Positions 44,201-53,994 are shown, numbered from the stretch's first letter. The stretch: DNA of 64,000 nt from Marinifilum sp. N1E240 (GCF_009295825.1 NZ_WHKF01000001.1:275088-339087), one strand, 5' to 3'. Program-made: numbers and translations. Notes: generated by a model from the sequence alone, not told the origin.

Positions 44201-45559
44201 ATGCAATTTGAATTGACTCGCGAATATATCGATAATTTAAAAGAAGTTATCGAAGAAAAGAATGAAGCAGAGGCAATTGGTTTAATGGAAGAATTGCATC
44301 CTGCAGATATAGCTGAAATTTATGATGAGTTAAGCATAAATGAGGCAAAATTCCTATACCTTTTACTAGATGGTGATACTGCTGCTGATGTTTTAGCAGA
44401 ATTGGAAGATGATGATCGAGAACGATTCTTAAAATCTTTACCTGTTGAAGTTATTGCCAAGAAGTTTATCGATAAAATGGATTCTGATGATGCTGCCGAT
44501 GTAATTGGAGGATTGTCAGAAGAACAACAAGAGGAGATATTATCTCATATTGAAAATATTGAACAAGCTGGTGATATTGTTGATTTGTTGCATTATGACG
44601 AAGATACTGCTGGTGGTTTAATGGCGAAAGAACTTGTGATTGTAAACGAGAACTGGACAGTTTTAACATGTTTACGAGAATTAAGTCGTCAGGCTGAAGA
44701 TATTGACGAAATATATTACGTATATGTAGTTGATGATGATAATGTTTTGAAGGGAACCTTATCATTGAAAAAAATGATATTGAGTTCTACATCTGCTAAA
44801 ATCAGTAATATTTATCAACCCGATGCAATGGCTGTTCATACCGATGAAAAGGATGAAGAGGTTGCTTTAATTATGGAGAAGTATGACTTGGTAGCTATAC
44901 CAGTTGTAGATAGTATTGGACGTTTAATGGGACGAATTACCATTGATGATGTTGTTGATGTAATTCGTGAAGAGGCAGAGAAAGATTATCAAATGGCTTC
45001 GGGTCTTGCCGAGGATATCGAAGCAAGCGACTCCATTTGGTTACAGACCAGAGCCCGTCTTCCTTGGTTATTAATTGGATTAGTAGGTGGTATTTTTGCA
45101 GCTATGGTTATTTCCATTCGAGAAAAAGAGCTAGATGCTACACCAGCATTGGCATTTTTCATTCCTCTAATTACTGCAATGGCTGGTAATGTAGGAGTAC
45201 AATCATCTGCAATTATAGTACAGGGTATTGCGAATAATTCATTGGGTTTCGAGAGTACTTTTAGTAGATTGTTAAGGGAATTAGGAGGAGCACTTATTAA
45301 TGGGTTAACCTGTTCATCATTGTTGTTTTTATGGAATTATTTTGTTGGGGATTCTATGGCTTTAACAATGACAGTTTCTATTGCTCTTTTTGCCGTAATC
45401 ATATTCGCTGCAATTGCAGGAACTATTATTCCACTAATGCTAAATAGGGCAAAAGTTGATCCGGCTTTGGCAACAGGTCCATTTATTACAACATTAAATG
45501 ATATCGTTGGTTTGTTAATCTATCTGACAATTGGCGCCTATTTTTATGGTGTTTTATAG
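44201..45559 (+). CDS. mgtE: Magnesium transporter MgtE
   Basis: Mg2+ channel/transporter of 452 residues. The N-terminal superhelical domain (about 10-125), a pair of CBS domains (about 135-255) and the five-helix membrane domain (about 285-452) are in the standard order. The acidic segments, including DADDVIGGL-like DSDDAADVIGGLSEEQQ, gate the channel in response to Mg2+. The pore region reads GNVGVQSSAIIVQG. It is probably co-transcribed with rsmA, a pairing without known functional meaning. Confidence 0.94.
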   Translation: MQFELTREYIDNLKEVIEEKNEAEAIGLMEELHPADIAEIYDELSINEAKFLYLLLDGDTAADVLAELEDDDRERFLKSLPVEVIAKKFIDKMDSDDAADVIGGLSEEQQEEILSHIENIEQAGDIVDLLHYDEDTAGGLMAKELVIVNENWTVLTCLRELSRQAEDIDEIYYVYVVDDDNVLKGTLSLKKMILSSTSAKISNIYQPDAMAVHTDEKDEEVALIMEKYDLVAIPVVDSIGRLMGRITIDDVVDVIREEAEKDYQMASGLAEDIEASDSIWLQTRARLPWLLIGLVGGIFAAMVISIREKELDATPALAFFIPLITAMAGNVGVQSSAIIVQGIANNSLGFESTFSRLLRELGGALINGLTCSSLLFLWNYFVGDSMALTMTVSIALFAVIIFAAIAGTIIPLMLNRAKVDPALATGPFITTLNDIVGLLIYLTIGAYFYGVL

Positions 45560-45696
45560 AATTAATTAGTTTGTTGAAGTGCATTGGTTCGTAGATCTAA
45601 ATTGATGTTTTGATTAAGGAGTTTCATTATTTTTTGTGCCTAATAAAAAGTTGAACAAAAAGTAATATCACAGGTCGGATTTTTTTAGGTTTTTCT

Positions 45697-45704
45697 TAAC
45701 TTTG
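45697..45704 (+). promoter_or_regulatory. Candidate -7 box for purH
   Basis: TAACTTTG matches TAnnTTTG. No clear TTTG lies 19-21 nt upstream. Transcription would begin near 45710, leaving a leader of about 120 nt before the purH ATG. Confidence 0.4.
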
Positions 45705-45709
45705 CAGGA

Positions 45710-45832
45710 GGTTTTCAGATGTCTCGTAAATTATTATAAATGAATGATTTGCAAAACCGATGAGCCGAGATAGTTTTTCGCAAGAAAAATTAAATTATAC
45801 CATTTTATAAAATACCTCCAAAAAAAAGAATC
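45710..45832 (+). ncRNA. Putative structured leader of purH
   Basis: The leader offers an A-B-A'-B' arrangement: GGTTTT (45710-45715) with AAAACC (45753-45758), and TCTCG (45722-45726) with CGAGA (45766-45770). That order would be a pseudoknot. ACCTCC at 45814-45819 could alternatively pair with GGAGGT at 45707-45712, although the first bases may precede the transcript start. I cannot match it to a known purine, ZTP or other riboswitch consensus. The helices are short and the fold is by eye. Confidence 0.3.
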
Positions 45833-47365
45833 ATGAAGAGAGCGCTTATCAGTGTGTTTGATAAAACAAACGTAGTTGAATTTGCTAGAGAATTAACAAG
45901 TTTAGGGTGGGAAATTATTTCTACTGGTGGAACTTCTGCTAAATTTAAAGCTGAAGGAATACCGGTTATGGATATTTCTGACTTAACTCAATTTCCAGAA
46001 TGTTTTGATGGTCGTTTAAAAACAATACATCCTCATGTTGAAGGTGGGATTCTGGCTATTCGCGATAATGAAATGCATCAAAAGCAAATGGCTGAGTTGG
46101 GAATCGATCCTATCGATATTGTGGTTTGTAACCTTTATCCGTTTAAGGAAACTGTTTTAAACCCTAAATCAAGTCACGAAGATATTGTTGAGAATATTGA
46201 TATAGGTGGTCCAACTATGTTGAGAGCTGCTGCTAAGAATTACAATTTTGTATCTGTAATTACAGATCCTGAAGATTACACGAAAGTAATTGAAGAGTTA
46301 AAAGAATCAGGTGATACAAGTTTTGAAACGAAAGAGTATTTAGCAGCAAAGGTATTCGAACATACAGCACATTACGATGCGTTAATTTCAGGATACTTCA
46401 ACAAAAAGTTGAATGTAAAATCACCAAAGACTTTAACGCTCACATACGAAAAGAAACAAGATCTTCGTTATGGAGAGAACCCGCATCAGAATGCAACCTT
46501 CTATACTCAAATTCAAGAGACAGAAGGAACATTAACTGCTGCAAATAAAATTCACGGTAAGGAATTATCGTATAACAATATTGGCGACACCGATGGAGCA
46601 TTAGAAGCTTTAAAAGAGTTTGATGAGCCTACAATTGTAGCAACAAAGCATGCCAATCCTTGTGGTATTGGTAGTGGAGATACTATTTCTGTAGCTTTTC
46701 AAAGAGCTTACGATGCTGATCCGGTATCAATTTTTGGCGGAATCGTTGCTGCCAATCGCGAAATAGATAAGGCTACAGCCGAAATAATGAGTGGTATTTT
46801 CTTAGAAGTTATTGTTGCTCCTTCGTTTAGTAAGGAAGCGCTGGAAATATTAACTAAGAAAAAGAATTTAAGATTATTGGAGTTGCCAGAAATCTTGAAA
46901 TCAGATTATTCATTTTTTAAAGGAAAAACCGTTTTAGGTGGATTCTTGATTCAGGAGATGGATAAGGAATTAATTGGAGGAGATCTTGAGGTTGTTACGG
47001 ATAGAAAACCTACTGAAAGAGAAATGGAAGATTTAATGTTTGCGTGGAAAACAGTTAAGCATGCAAAATCAAATGGAATTGCCTTAGCAAAAGACAAAAC
47101 ATCAACGGGTGTTGGTCCAGGACAAGTAAGTCGTATTTGGGCGTTGGAAAATGCAATCCGACAAGGTGGAGATAGAATTAAAGGAAGTGTTTTAGCTTCT
47201 GATGCATTCTTCCCATTTTCAGATTGTGTTGAAGCAGCACATGCAGCAGGAGTTACTGCTATTATTCAGCCAGGAGGTTCGATAAGAGATAAAGATTCTA
47301 TTGAAGCGGCTAATAAGTTTGGAATTGCTATGGTATTTACAGGAATGAGACATTTTAAACACTAA
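45833..47365 (+). CDS. purH: Bifunctional AICAR transformylase / IMP cyclohydrolase PurH
   Basis: Catalyses the last two steps of IMP synthesis in the cytoplasm; 510 residues, full length. The N-terminal MGS-like cyclohydrolase domain (to about residue 185) has SVFDKTNVVEFAREL, STGGTSAKFKAEGIPV and DGRLKTIHPHVEGGIL. The transformylase domain follows with LRYGENPHQNATFY, the catalytic KHANPCGIG, and PGQVSRIWALENA. The upstream gap has a promoter-like box and a leader with base-pairing potential. Confidence 0.97.
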   Translation: MKRALISVFDKTNVVEFARELTSLGWEIISTGGTSAKFKAEGIPVMDISDLTQFPECFDGRLKTIHPHVEGGILAIRDNEMHQKQMAELGIDPIDIVVCNLYPFKETVLNPKSSHEDIVENIDIGGPTMLRAAAKNYNFVSVITDPEDYTKVIEELKESGDTSFETKEYLAAKVFEHTAHYDALISGYFNKKLNVKSPKTLTLTYEKKQDLRYGENPHQNATFYTQIQETEGTLTAANKIHGKELSYNNIGDTDGALEALKEFDEPTIVATKHANPCGIGSGDTISVAFQRAYDADPVSIFGGIVAANREIDKATAEIMSGIFLEVIVAPSFSKEALEILTKKKNLRLLELPEILKSDYSFFKGKTVLGGFLIQEMDKELIGGDLEVVTDRKPTEREMEDLMFAWKTVKHAKSNGIALAKDKTSTGVGPGQVSRIWALENAIRQGGDRIKGSVLASDAFFPFSDCVEAAHAAGVTAIIQPGGSIRDKDSIEAANKFGIAMVFTGMRHFKH

Positions 47366-47378
47366 AATATTTGCCTTG

Positions 47379-47419
47379 TTCGGATATGAGAAGTACTTTT
47401 CATATCCGAATTGGCATTT
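47379..47419 (+). terminator. Terminator-like hairpin after purH
   Basis: TTCGGATATGA at 47379-47389 pairs with TCATATCCGAA at 47400-47410, an 11-bp stem. It is followed by TTGGCATTTTT, a weak T-tract. It separates purH from the rod-shape operon. Confidence 0.65.
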
Positions 47420-47450
47420 TTAAATAAGATAACAGAGATACAGCTACCAT

Positions 47451-48473
47451 ATGGGATTTTTTTCATTTTTAACACAGGAGATTGCCATCGATTTAGGTAC
47501 AGCTAACACAATTATTATCAGCAATGATAAAATTGTAGTAGATGAACCATCGATAGTAGCTCTAGACCGCCGCACCGAGAAAATGGTTGCGATAGGCGAG
47601 AAAGCTCGTCAAATGCAAGGTAAAACTCACGAAGATTTGAAAACCATTCGTCCTTTAAGGGATGGGGTGATTGCCGACTTTAATGCGGCTGAGCAAATGA
47701 TTCGCGGGATGATCAAAATGATCAATAAGAAACCTCGCTTATTTCCTCCTTCGTTAAGAATTGTTGTGTGTATTCCATCGGGTAGTACCGAGGTTGAAAT
47801 GCGTGCAGTTCGTGATTCATCGGAACATGCTGGTGGTCGTGATGTGTATATGATTTATGAGCCAATGGCTGCAGCTATCGGTATTGGTATTGATGTTGAA
47901 GCACCAGAAGGTAACATGGTGGTTGATATAGGTGGTGGTACTACTGAAATTGCAGTGATTTCGCTTGGAGGTATTGTTACCAACAAATCGATTCGTATTG
48001 CGGGTGATGATTTAACTATTGATATTCAAGAGTACATGCGTCATCAACACAATATTAAAATTGGAGAAAGAACAGCTGAGGAAATTAAGATTCATGTTGG
48101 TTCTGCTTTGTCAGAGCTTGAAGAACCTCCAACAGATTTTCGTGTTCAGGGACCGAATCAAATGACAGCTCTTCCAATTGAAGTGCCTGTTTCATACCAG
48201 GAAATTGCACACTGCCTTGAAAAATCGATTTCTAAAATTGAGATTGCAATTTTAAGTGCATTGGAGCAAACGCCTCCTGAATTGTATGCTGATATTGTGA
48301 ACAGAGGTATTTATCTTGCTGGTGGTGGAGCTTTACTTCGTGGTTTAGATAAACGATTGACCGATAAAATTAATATACCATTCCATATTGCTGAAGATCC
48401 GTTAAGAGCGGTTGCACGTGGTACTGGTATTGCTCTAAAAAATGTAGATAAGTTTTCATTCCTGAGAAGATAA
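47451..48473 (+). CDS. mreB: Rod shape-determining protein MreB
   Basis: Bacterial actin that guides lateral cell-wall synthesis; 340 residues. Nucleotide-binding blocks are AIDLGTANTIIISNDK (phosphate 1), VVDIGGGTTEIAVISLGG (phosphate 2) and GIYLAGGGALLRGLDKRL (adenosine). The near-terminal FHIAEDPLRAVARGTG is a family hallmark. It is the first gene of mreB-mreC-mreD-mrdA-rodA, all on one strand with short gaps or overlaps. Confidence 0.98.
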   Translation: MGFFSFLTQEIAIDLGTANTIIISNDKIVVDEPSIVALDRRTEKMVAIGEKARQMQGKTHEDLKTIRPLRDGVIADFNAAEQMIRGMIKMINKKPRLFPPSLRIVVCIPSGSTEVEMRAVRDSSEHAGGRDVYMIYEPMAAAIGIGIDVEAPEGNMVVDIGGGTTEIAVISLGGIVTNKSIRIAGDDLTIDIQEYMRHQHNIKIGERTAEEIKIHVGSALSELEEPPTDFRVQGPNQMTALPIEVPVSYQEIAHCLEKSISKIEIAILSALEQTPPELYADIVNRGIYLAGGGALLRGLDKRLTDKINIPFHIAEDPLRAVARGTGIALKNVDKFSFLRR

Positions 48474-48516
48474 TCAGGAGTGAAACTTTTATAAGTTTAA
48501 AGGAATTGATTTTCGA

Positions 48517-49344
48517 ATGAAGAATCTGTTACATTTTATCGTACGATTTCATTTTACGATTTTATTTATTGTGTTCGAATTATTTTGTTTGTTATTGTTG
48601 GTTAACTACAATAACTATCAAAAATCTCAATTCCTGAATTCAAGTAATTCTATTAGTGGTGGTATTTACGAAAAAGTATCATCTGTTATTGATTATTTGT
48701 CACTGGCAAAAACAAACGAGGAATTAAGCAGAGAGAATGCGAAATTGAATAATTTGTTAGGATCTTCATTTAAATCATCTGTTGATTCTTCTTTTATGTA
48801 TTCGGATACATTGTATCGTCAGCAATATATTTATCGTACTGCTAAAATCATTAATAACTCTGTAAATAAACAATTGAATTATATTACACTTAATAAAGGT
48901 CGGATTCATGGAATTGAATCTGATATGGGAGTTGTTACTGCTAATGGAGTTGTTGGAGTTGTAAAAAGTGTATCTGAAAATTATTCTTCGGTTATTTCTT
49001 TATTAAATAGCAGGATAAAAATATCGGCTAAAATTAAGAAGAACGACTATTTTGGCTCATTGAGCTGGGATGGAAAAGACTACCGAAAAGCACTTTTATT
49101 GGATATTCCTTTTCATGTACAGGTGCGAAAAGGAGATACCATAGTAACCAGTGGATTTTCTTCGACGTTTCCTGAAGGTTTGACATTGGGAATAATTGAT
49201 GAAGTACTGACTTCTTCGGGAAGTAATTTCCAGGAAGTTAAAGTTCTTCTGTCGAATGATTTTAAGAGTCTTTCCTATGTAAAGGTAATTGGTGATTTAT
49301 TGAAAGAGGAAAGAATAGAACTTGAGGAAGGAGTTGTAGAATGA
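48517..49344 (+). CDS. mreC: Rod shape-determining protein MreC
   Basis: Inner-membrane protein with a periplasmic beta domain that links MreB to the wall-synthesis enzymes; 275 residues. One N-terminal helix (FHFTILFIVFELFCLLLLV) is followed by a coiled coil (about 60-85, LSLAKTNEELSRENAKLNNLL) and the MreC core (TLNKGRIHGIESDMGVVTANGVVG, GDTIVTSGFSSTFPEGLTLG). It overlaps mreD by 4 bp (ATGA). Length is typical for Bacteroidota. Confidence 0.93.
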   Translation: MKNLLHFIVRFHFTILFIVFELFCLLLLVNYNNYQKSQFLNSSNSISGGIYEKVSSVIDYLSLAKTNEELSRENAKLNNLLGSSFKSSVDSSFMYSDTLYRQQYIYRTAKIINNSVNKQLNYITLNKGRIHGIESDMGVVTANGVVGVVKSVSENYSSVISLLNSRIKISAKIKKNDYFGSLSWDGKDYRKALLLDIPFHVQVRKGDTIVTSGFSSTFPEGLTLGIIDEVLTSSGSNFQEVKVLLSNDFKSLSYVKVIGDLLKEERIELEEGVVE

Positions 49345-49844
49345 ACATTATTCTGAAAAATACGATCAGGTTTATTGTACTTGTTCTAATTCAGGTGGCA
49401 ATACTTAATAACATACAAGTAAGTGGATTTTTAAATCCATATATGTATGTATTATTTATTTTATTGCTTCCTTTTGAAACCCCAAATTGGCTTTTGCTAT
49501 CCTTATCATTTTTATTAGGATTCAGTGTTGATATTTTTTCGGGAACATTGGGAATGCATGCTTCAGCCTGTGTATTTATGGGATATGTTCGACCTTATGT
49601 GTTGAATTATTTATCCTTACGCGATGGATATGAAATTGGGACCTATCCTGGAATTTCATATTATGGATTTGCATGGTTTTTTAAATATGCATTGGTTTTA
49701 GTTGTTGCACATCACTCATTTTTATTTATTATTGAAGCGTTTTCGTTCGCTAATTTTAGTGAAACGATGGTGAGAATTATTTTTAGTAGTTTTTTCTCTT
49801 TAACCTTACTTGTTACCTCTCAGTTTTTAATGTTTAAAAAATAG
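49341..49844 (+). CDS. mreD: Rod shape-determining protein MreD
   Basis: Small inner-membrane component of the elongasome; 167 residues with about five hydrophobic helices. FLNPYMYVLFILLLPFETPNWLLL and LLGFSVDIFSGTLGMHASACVFMG are the recognisable MreD segments, including the D-x-F-S-G pattern. It overlaps mreC and lies 15 bp before mrdA. Sequence conservation in this family is low, so identification relies partly on operon position. Confidence 0.88.
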   Translation: MNIILKNTIRFIVLVLIQVAILNNIQVSGFLNPYMYVLFILLLPFETPNWLLLSLSFLLGFSVDIFSGTLGMHASACVFMGYVRPYVLNYLSLRDGYEIGTYPGISYYGFAWFFKYALVLVVAHHSFLFIIEAFSFANFSETMVRIIFSSFFSLTLLVTSQFLMFKK

Positions 49845-49859
49845 ATCAACCTATAGCAA

Positions 49860-51722
49860 ATGAATAATTTCTCGAACCGAATATATGTAATTGGTGGCAT
49901 CTTTATTCTCGTTGTTCTAATATTTGTTATTAAACTTTTTAACCTACAGATTGTTGATGATTCCTATAAATTATCAGCGGAAAATAACTCTCAACGTCAA
50001 ATCACTCAGTTTCCAGCACGAGGACTAATCTATGATAGAAATGGTAAATTACTTGTATACAATCAAGCAGTATACGATGTAATGATAATTCCTCGTCAGG
50101 TAAAAACTTTTGACACCTTGGATTTTTGCAATCTGCTGGAAATTGAAAAAACTGATGTTGATAAAAAAATAAAAAAAGCAAAAATATATTCTTACCGTAA
50201 GGCTTCTATTTTCTTGAAGCAGTTATCATCGGAAAAATATGCCGTTTTACAGGAGAGGTTATATAAATTCCCAGGTTTCTTTGTTCAGCCCAGAACATTA
50301 AGAAAATATCCTCGACAGAGTGCAGCTCATGCTTTAGGATACCTTAACGAGGTAAACAACAAAGAAATGAGTTCCGATGATTACTATAGGCAAGGAGATT
50401 ATATTGGAAAAAGTGGTATTGAGCTGACCTATGAGAAAGATTTGCGAGGTGAAAAAGGGAAAAAGATTTTTTGGGTTGATGTATACAATCGAATAAAAGG
50501 TTCGTATCGTGATGGAAAATTTGATAAAAAACCTGTTTCTGGTAAAGATGTATACTCTTCAATTGATATCGATTTGCAGGAGTATGGTGAATTGTTGATG
50601 CAAAATAAAAAAGGTGGTATTGTAGCAATTGAACCAGGATCTGGCGAAATATTAGCAAAATTATCCAGTCCGGGTTATGATCCGGAAATGTTGGTTGGAC
50701 GAGTAATGAGTAAAAACTATAGGGCGCTTGTTCAGAACGATTCATTAAAGCCTTTGTTCGATAGATCTATGATGGCTCAGTATCCTCCGGGATCAATCTT
50801 TAAAATGATTAATGCTTTAATAGGATTACAAGAAAAAGTAATTAGTCCTTTTACTCGTTTTGAATGCAATATGGGATACTATTATGGAAGCCGAAAAATG
50901 GGTTGTCACCATCATGTTTCTCCGCTTGATATGAGACATTCAATCATGCATTCATGTAATGCTTATTACGCGAATACATTTCGATATATTTTAGAATCAC
51001 CGAAGTTCGGATCAGTAAATAAAGGATTTGAAACCTGGAGAAATCATGTAACTTCATTTGGTTTGGGAAATAGACTCCATAGTGATTTACCACATGAGTT
51101 ATCTGGTTCTATTCCAACTTTAAAATATTATCAGAGAGTATATAAAAGAACAAATCTAAAAGCCTTAAATATGATTTCTCTTTCTATTGGTCAGGGAGAA
51201 CTATTAATCACACCATTGCAAATGGCGAATATGACGGCTGCAATTGCCAATAAAGGCTTTTATTATACGCCACACATAGTAAAAGCAATAGGTGAGGATA
51301 AATCGGTTGACAAAAGGTTTCGCGTAAAAAATAAAACTAGCATCGATTCTAACTATTTCGAGCCTATAATTGATGGAATGGAAATGGTTATAACAGGTGG
51401 TGAAGGTAGAACAGGAGATTTGGCAGCTATTCCAGGGATAAGAGTTTGTGGAAAAACAGGTACAGTGCAAAATCCACATGGCGATGATCATTCGGTATTT
51501 GTAGCCTTTGCTCCACGAGAAAATCCTAAAATTGCTATGGTGGTTTATGTTGAAAGTGGAGTGTGGGGATCACGATATGGAGCACCTATTGCAGGTTTGA
51601 TGATTGAGAAATACCTGAAAGGAGAAATCTCAATGAGTAAAAAATGGATTGAAAAAAGAATGCTGGAAGCTGATTTGATTGGTGAACAGAAGAAAAAAGA
51701 AGTTTTAGCCAAAAAGAACTAA
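49860..51722 (+). CDS. mrdA: Penicillin-binding protein 2 (peptidoglycan transpeptidase)
   Basis: Monofunctional class B transpeptidase of the elongasome; 620 residues with one N-terminal membrane helix. The active-site Ser312 is in PPGSIFKMIN (S-x-x-K), the second motif is SCNAYY (S-x-N), and the third is CGKTGTVQNP (K-T-G). The N-terminal pedestal contains PARGLIYDRNG and RKYPRQSAAHALGYLNEV. It lies between mreD and rodA, its SEDS glycosyltransferase partner, with only 4 bp to rodA. Confidence 0.96.
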   Translation: MNNFSNRIYVIGGIFILVVLIFVIKLFNLQIVDDSYKLSAENNSQRQITQFPARGLIYDRNGKLLVYNQAVYDVMIIPRQVKTFDTLDFCNLLEIEKTDVDKKIKKAKIYSYRKASIFLKQLSSEKYAVLQERLYKFPGFFVQPRTLRKYPRQSAAHALGYLNEVNNKEMSSDDYYRQGDYIGKSGIELTYEKDLRGEKGKKIFWVDVYNRIKGSYRDGKFDKKPVSGKDVYSSIDIDLQEYGELLMQNKKGGIVAIEPGSGEILAKLSSPGYDPEMLVGRVMSKNYRALVQNDSLKPLFDRSMMAQYPPGSIFKMINALIGLQEKVISPFTRFECNMGYYYGSRKMGCHHHVSPLDMRHSIMHSCNAYYANTFRYILESPKFGSVNKGFETWRNHVTSFGLGNRLHSDLPHELSGSIPTLKYYQRVYKRTNLKALNMISLSIGQGELLITPLQMANMTAAIANKGFYYTPHIVKAIGEDKSVDKRFRVKNKTSIDSNYFEPIIDGMEMVITGGEGRTGDLAAIPGIRVCGKTGTVQNPHGDDHSVFVAFAPRENPKIAMVVYVESGVWGSRYGAPIAGLMIEKYLKGEISMSKKWIEKRMLEADLIGEQKKKEVLAKKN

Positions 51723-51726
51723 AATA

Positions 51727-53151
51727 ATGACCAGAAGAGTAAGCTTGATAAAGAATTTAGATTGGTGGACAATTGCCTTGTATGCATTGCTGGTTTTTCT
51801 GGGATGGATTAATATTTATGCTGCGGTTTACAACGAAGAACATCAAAGTATTTTTGATATTTCTCAAAGATATGGTAAGCAGTTAATGTGGATTGGAGCA
51901 GCCTCAATTCTTGCAATAATAATATTAATTATAGAGAGTAAGTTTTATTCGGCTTTTGCTTACCCCACTTATTTGTTCATGATATTTCTCTTGATTGCAG
52001 TCCTCGTATTAGGACGAGATGTAAAAGGAGCAAGATCTTGGTTTGAGTTGGGACCGATTCGCTTTCAACCTGCCGAATTTGCAAAGTTTGCTACTTGTTT
52101 GGCAATCTCAAGATATGTAACACAGTACAATTTTAAGATCCATAAAATAAAATCTCTTTTCATTTCGGGTGTGATATTATTTACCCCTACTGTACTAATT
52201 ATACTTCAAGGTGATGCAGGATCTGCATTGGTTTATACAGTATTTGTGTTGGTGTTGTATCGTGAAGGATTATCTGGAATTGTTTTGTTTCTTGGATTAT
52301 TGGCGGCTTTGTTGTTTATTTTTACTTTACTATGGTCTAAGTTTACTGTTTTACTGATAATTGTAATCGGAAGTATCATTATTGCTAAGTTTTCAGGAGT
52401 AAATTGGAAATCCATTGGAAAAGCCATTCTAATGTTAGGATCTGGTTTTGGTATTGTATGGTTAGCTTTTAAAGGATTGAAAATTGAAATATCACTTTAT
52501 GTGATATTGATAATATCGCTTTGCTTAAACGTAATACCATTCTTAGTTCATACTTATAAAAACAAGTTGAAGAGTGCCGGGTGGATTATTTTAATTGTTT
52601 TTGGAAGTATTTTCTACACCTTTTCGGTAGGATATATTTTCGATAATATTTTGGAAGCGCATCAGCAAACCAGGATCAATGAATTGTTAGGAATTGAGTC
52701 CGATCCGTATGGAGCAGGTTATAATGTTGCTCAATCGAAAATTGCAATAGGTTCCGGAGGTTTTAGCGGAAAAGGTTTCTTAAACGGAACCCAAACTAAA
52801 TTTAAGTTTGTTCCAGAGCAAAGTACCGACTTTATTTTTTGTACAGTTGGTGAAGAGTGGGGATTTATTGGATCTACAGTTGTATTATTACTATTGCTTA
52901 CTTTAATTCTTAGGCTACTTTTTATTGCAGAAAGGCAGAGATCTTCCTTTAGCCGGGTTTATGGATACGGTGTAGCATGTATATTATTCTTTCACTTAGC
53001 AGTGAATGTGGGAATGACAATAGGTTTGGCTCCGGTTATTGGGATTCCATTGCCATTTTTCAGTTATGGAGGATCTTCTCTTTGGTCATTTACTATTTTG
53101 TTGTTTATTTTTCTTCGTTTAGATGCCAACCGTTTGGAGTTGCTACGTTAA
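51727..53151 (+). CDS. rodA: Rod shape-determining SEDS glycosyltransferase RodA
   Basis: Peptidoglycan polymerase of the elongasome, with about 10-12 helices; 474 residues. Family blocks are KGARSWFELGPIRFQPAEFAK, with the FQPAE/PSE-type motif, QSKIAIGSGGFSGKGFLNGTQ, FVPEQSTDFIFCTVGEEWGF (catalytic Asp region), and GIPLPFFSYGGSSLW. A central insertion of about 100 hydrophobic residues (roughly 160-260) makes it longer than E. coli RodA. The 3' end overlaps the convergent acpH-like gene by 47 bp. Confidence 0.95.
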   Translation: MTRRVSLIKNLDWWTIALYALLVFLGWINIYAAVYNEEHQSIFDISQRYGKQLMWIGAASILAIIILIIESKFYSAFAYPTYLFMIFLLIAVLVLGRDVKGARSWFELGPIRFQPAEFAKFATCLAISRYVTQYNFKIHKIKSLFISGVILFTPTVLIILQGDAGSALVYTVFVLVLYREGLSGIVLFLGLLAALLFIFTLLWSKFTVLLIIVIGSIIIAKFSGVNWKSIGKAILMLGSGFGIVWLAFKGLKIEISLYVILIISLCLNVIPFLVHTYKNKLKSAGWIILIVFGSIFYTFSVGYIFDNILEAHQQTRINELLGIESDPYGAGYNVAQSKIAIGSGGFSGKGFLNGTQTKFKFVPEQSTDFIFCTVGEEWGFIGSTVVLLLLLTLILRLLFIAERQRSSFSRVYGYGVACILFFHLAVNVGMTIGLAPVIGIPLPFFSYGGSSLWSFTILLFIFLRLDANRLELLR

Positions 53152-53728
53152 TTTGATGATCTATGGTAACGAATGAGAGAATGTCTTTCATAAAGGCAGT
53201 GAATTCTTCATTAAACTCATTATAGTTGTTTATTAGGCATTTTATAGCATATTCTGATTGATCAGGAAGGCTTGTTCTTCTAGCCATAATGTCTAAAGCT
53301 GTTTTTAAACCATCTATGTCTGCATAAGTTTCTAATCGGCGACTTTGAATTAGAAAAGGAAGGAACATTTTAACTTTAGCTGGAAGAACCAGGAAATTTT
53401 TAATAAGTGTTTCGTGGGTTTTTGTAACGAACTCTTCAATCGGTTTTGTGTGATAGGTATTCCAGCCTTTAGCTAAAAAATGATCGTAAATTAAATCAAT
53501 CACAACACCTGAATATCTTCCATATCCTTCTTTCAATTTTTTTGAACTTTCTAGAACTATAGAGTGCTTATCGGTAAAATAATCAATATTTCGATGTAGA
53601 ATAATTCCTTTTTGTATTTCAGGTTGGTAGTCCTGATACTTTTTCCCTTTCACATAATCACCAATAAAGTTGCCAACTTTAATTTTTTCTGAATTACCTG
53701 ATAAATATAAATGTGCTAAAAAATTCAT
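53105..53728 (-). CDS. Acyl carrier protein phosphodiesterase-like (AcpH/DUF479)
   Basis: DUF479 family protein of 207 residues. AcpH removes the phosphopantetheine arm from acyl carrier protein. Family marks are MNFLAHLYLS, GNFIGDYVKG, GIILHRNIDYFTDKH, and VVIDLIYDHFLAKGW, which include the HD-like metal-binding residues. The reading frame runs 47 bp into the convergent rodA end. No pathway link to rodA is apparent. The enzyme assignment comes from the E. coli member. Confidence 0.87.
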   Translation of the reverse strand: MNFLAHLYLSGNSEKIKVGNFIGDYVKGKKYQDYQPEIQKGIILHRNIDYFTDKHSIVLESSKKLKEGYGRYSGVVIDLIYDHFLAKGWNTYHTKPIEEFVTKTHETLIKNFLVLPAKVKMFLPFLIQSRRLETYADIDGLKTALDIMARRTSLPDQSEYAIKCLINNYNEFNEEFTAFMKDILSFVTIDHQINVATPNGWHLNEEK

Positions 53729-53994
53729 GCGGTTTATCTTTATTTCCGAAAGGTAGAAATTATTGGGAAAGTTAGTCTGTACAATTAAAAATGTATGCTT
53801 ATTTAAGGTGTTTTTTAAAGCAAACTTAATAAGTTACTGTGTATTTTAACCAATGTCAAGTTTTTTAACGCTGTTAAGCAACATTTTAAAAATCTTAAAC
53901 TTAGCTCTGTTTAAATTAGCATAATAGCTATAAAACTATAATTTTATAGAATCATTAACCGAATGTTGAATATTAAATTAAAGAAAGAGAGACT

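Noticed and set aside
45710-45832. Known ZTP, guanine or SAM riboswitch upstream of purH
   Set aside because: None of the conserved core sequences I know for those classes is present; only generic pairing remains.
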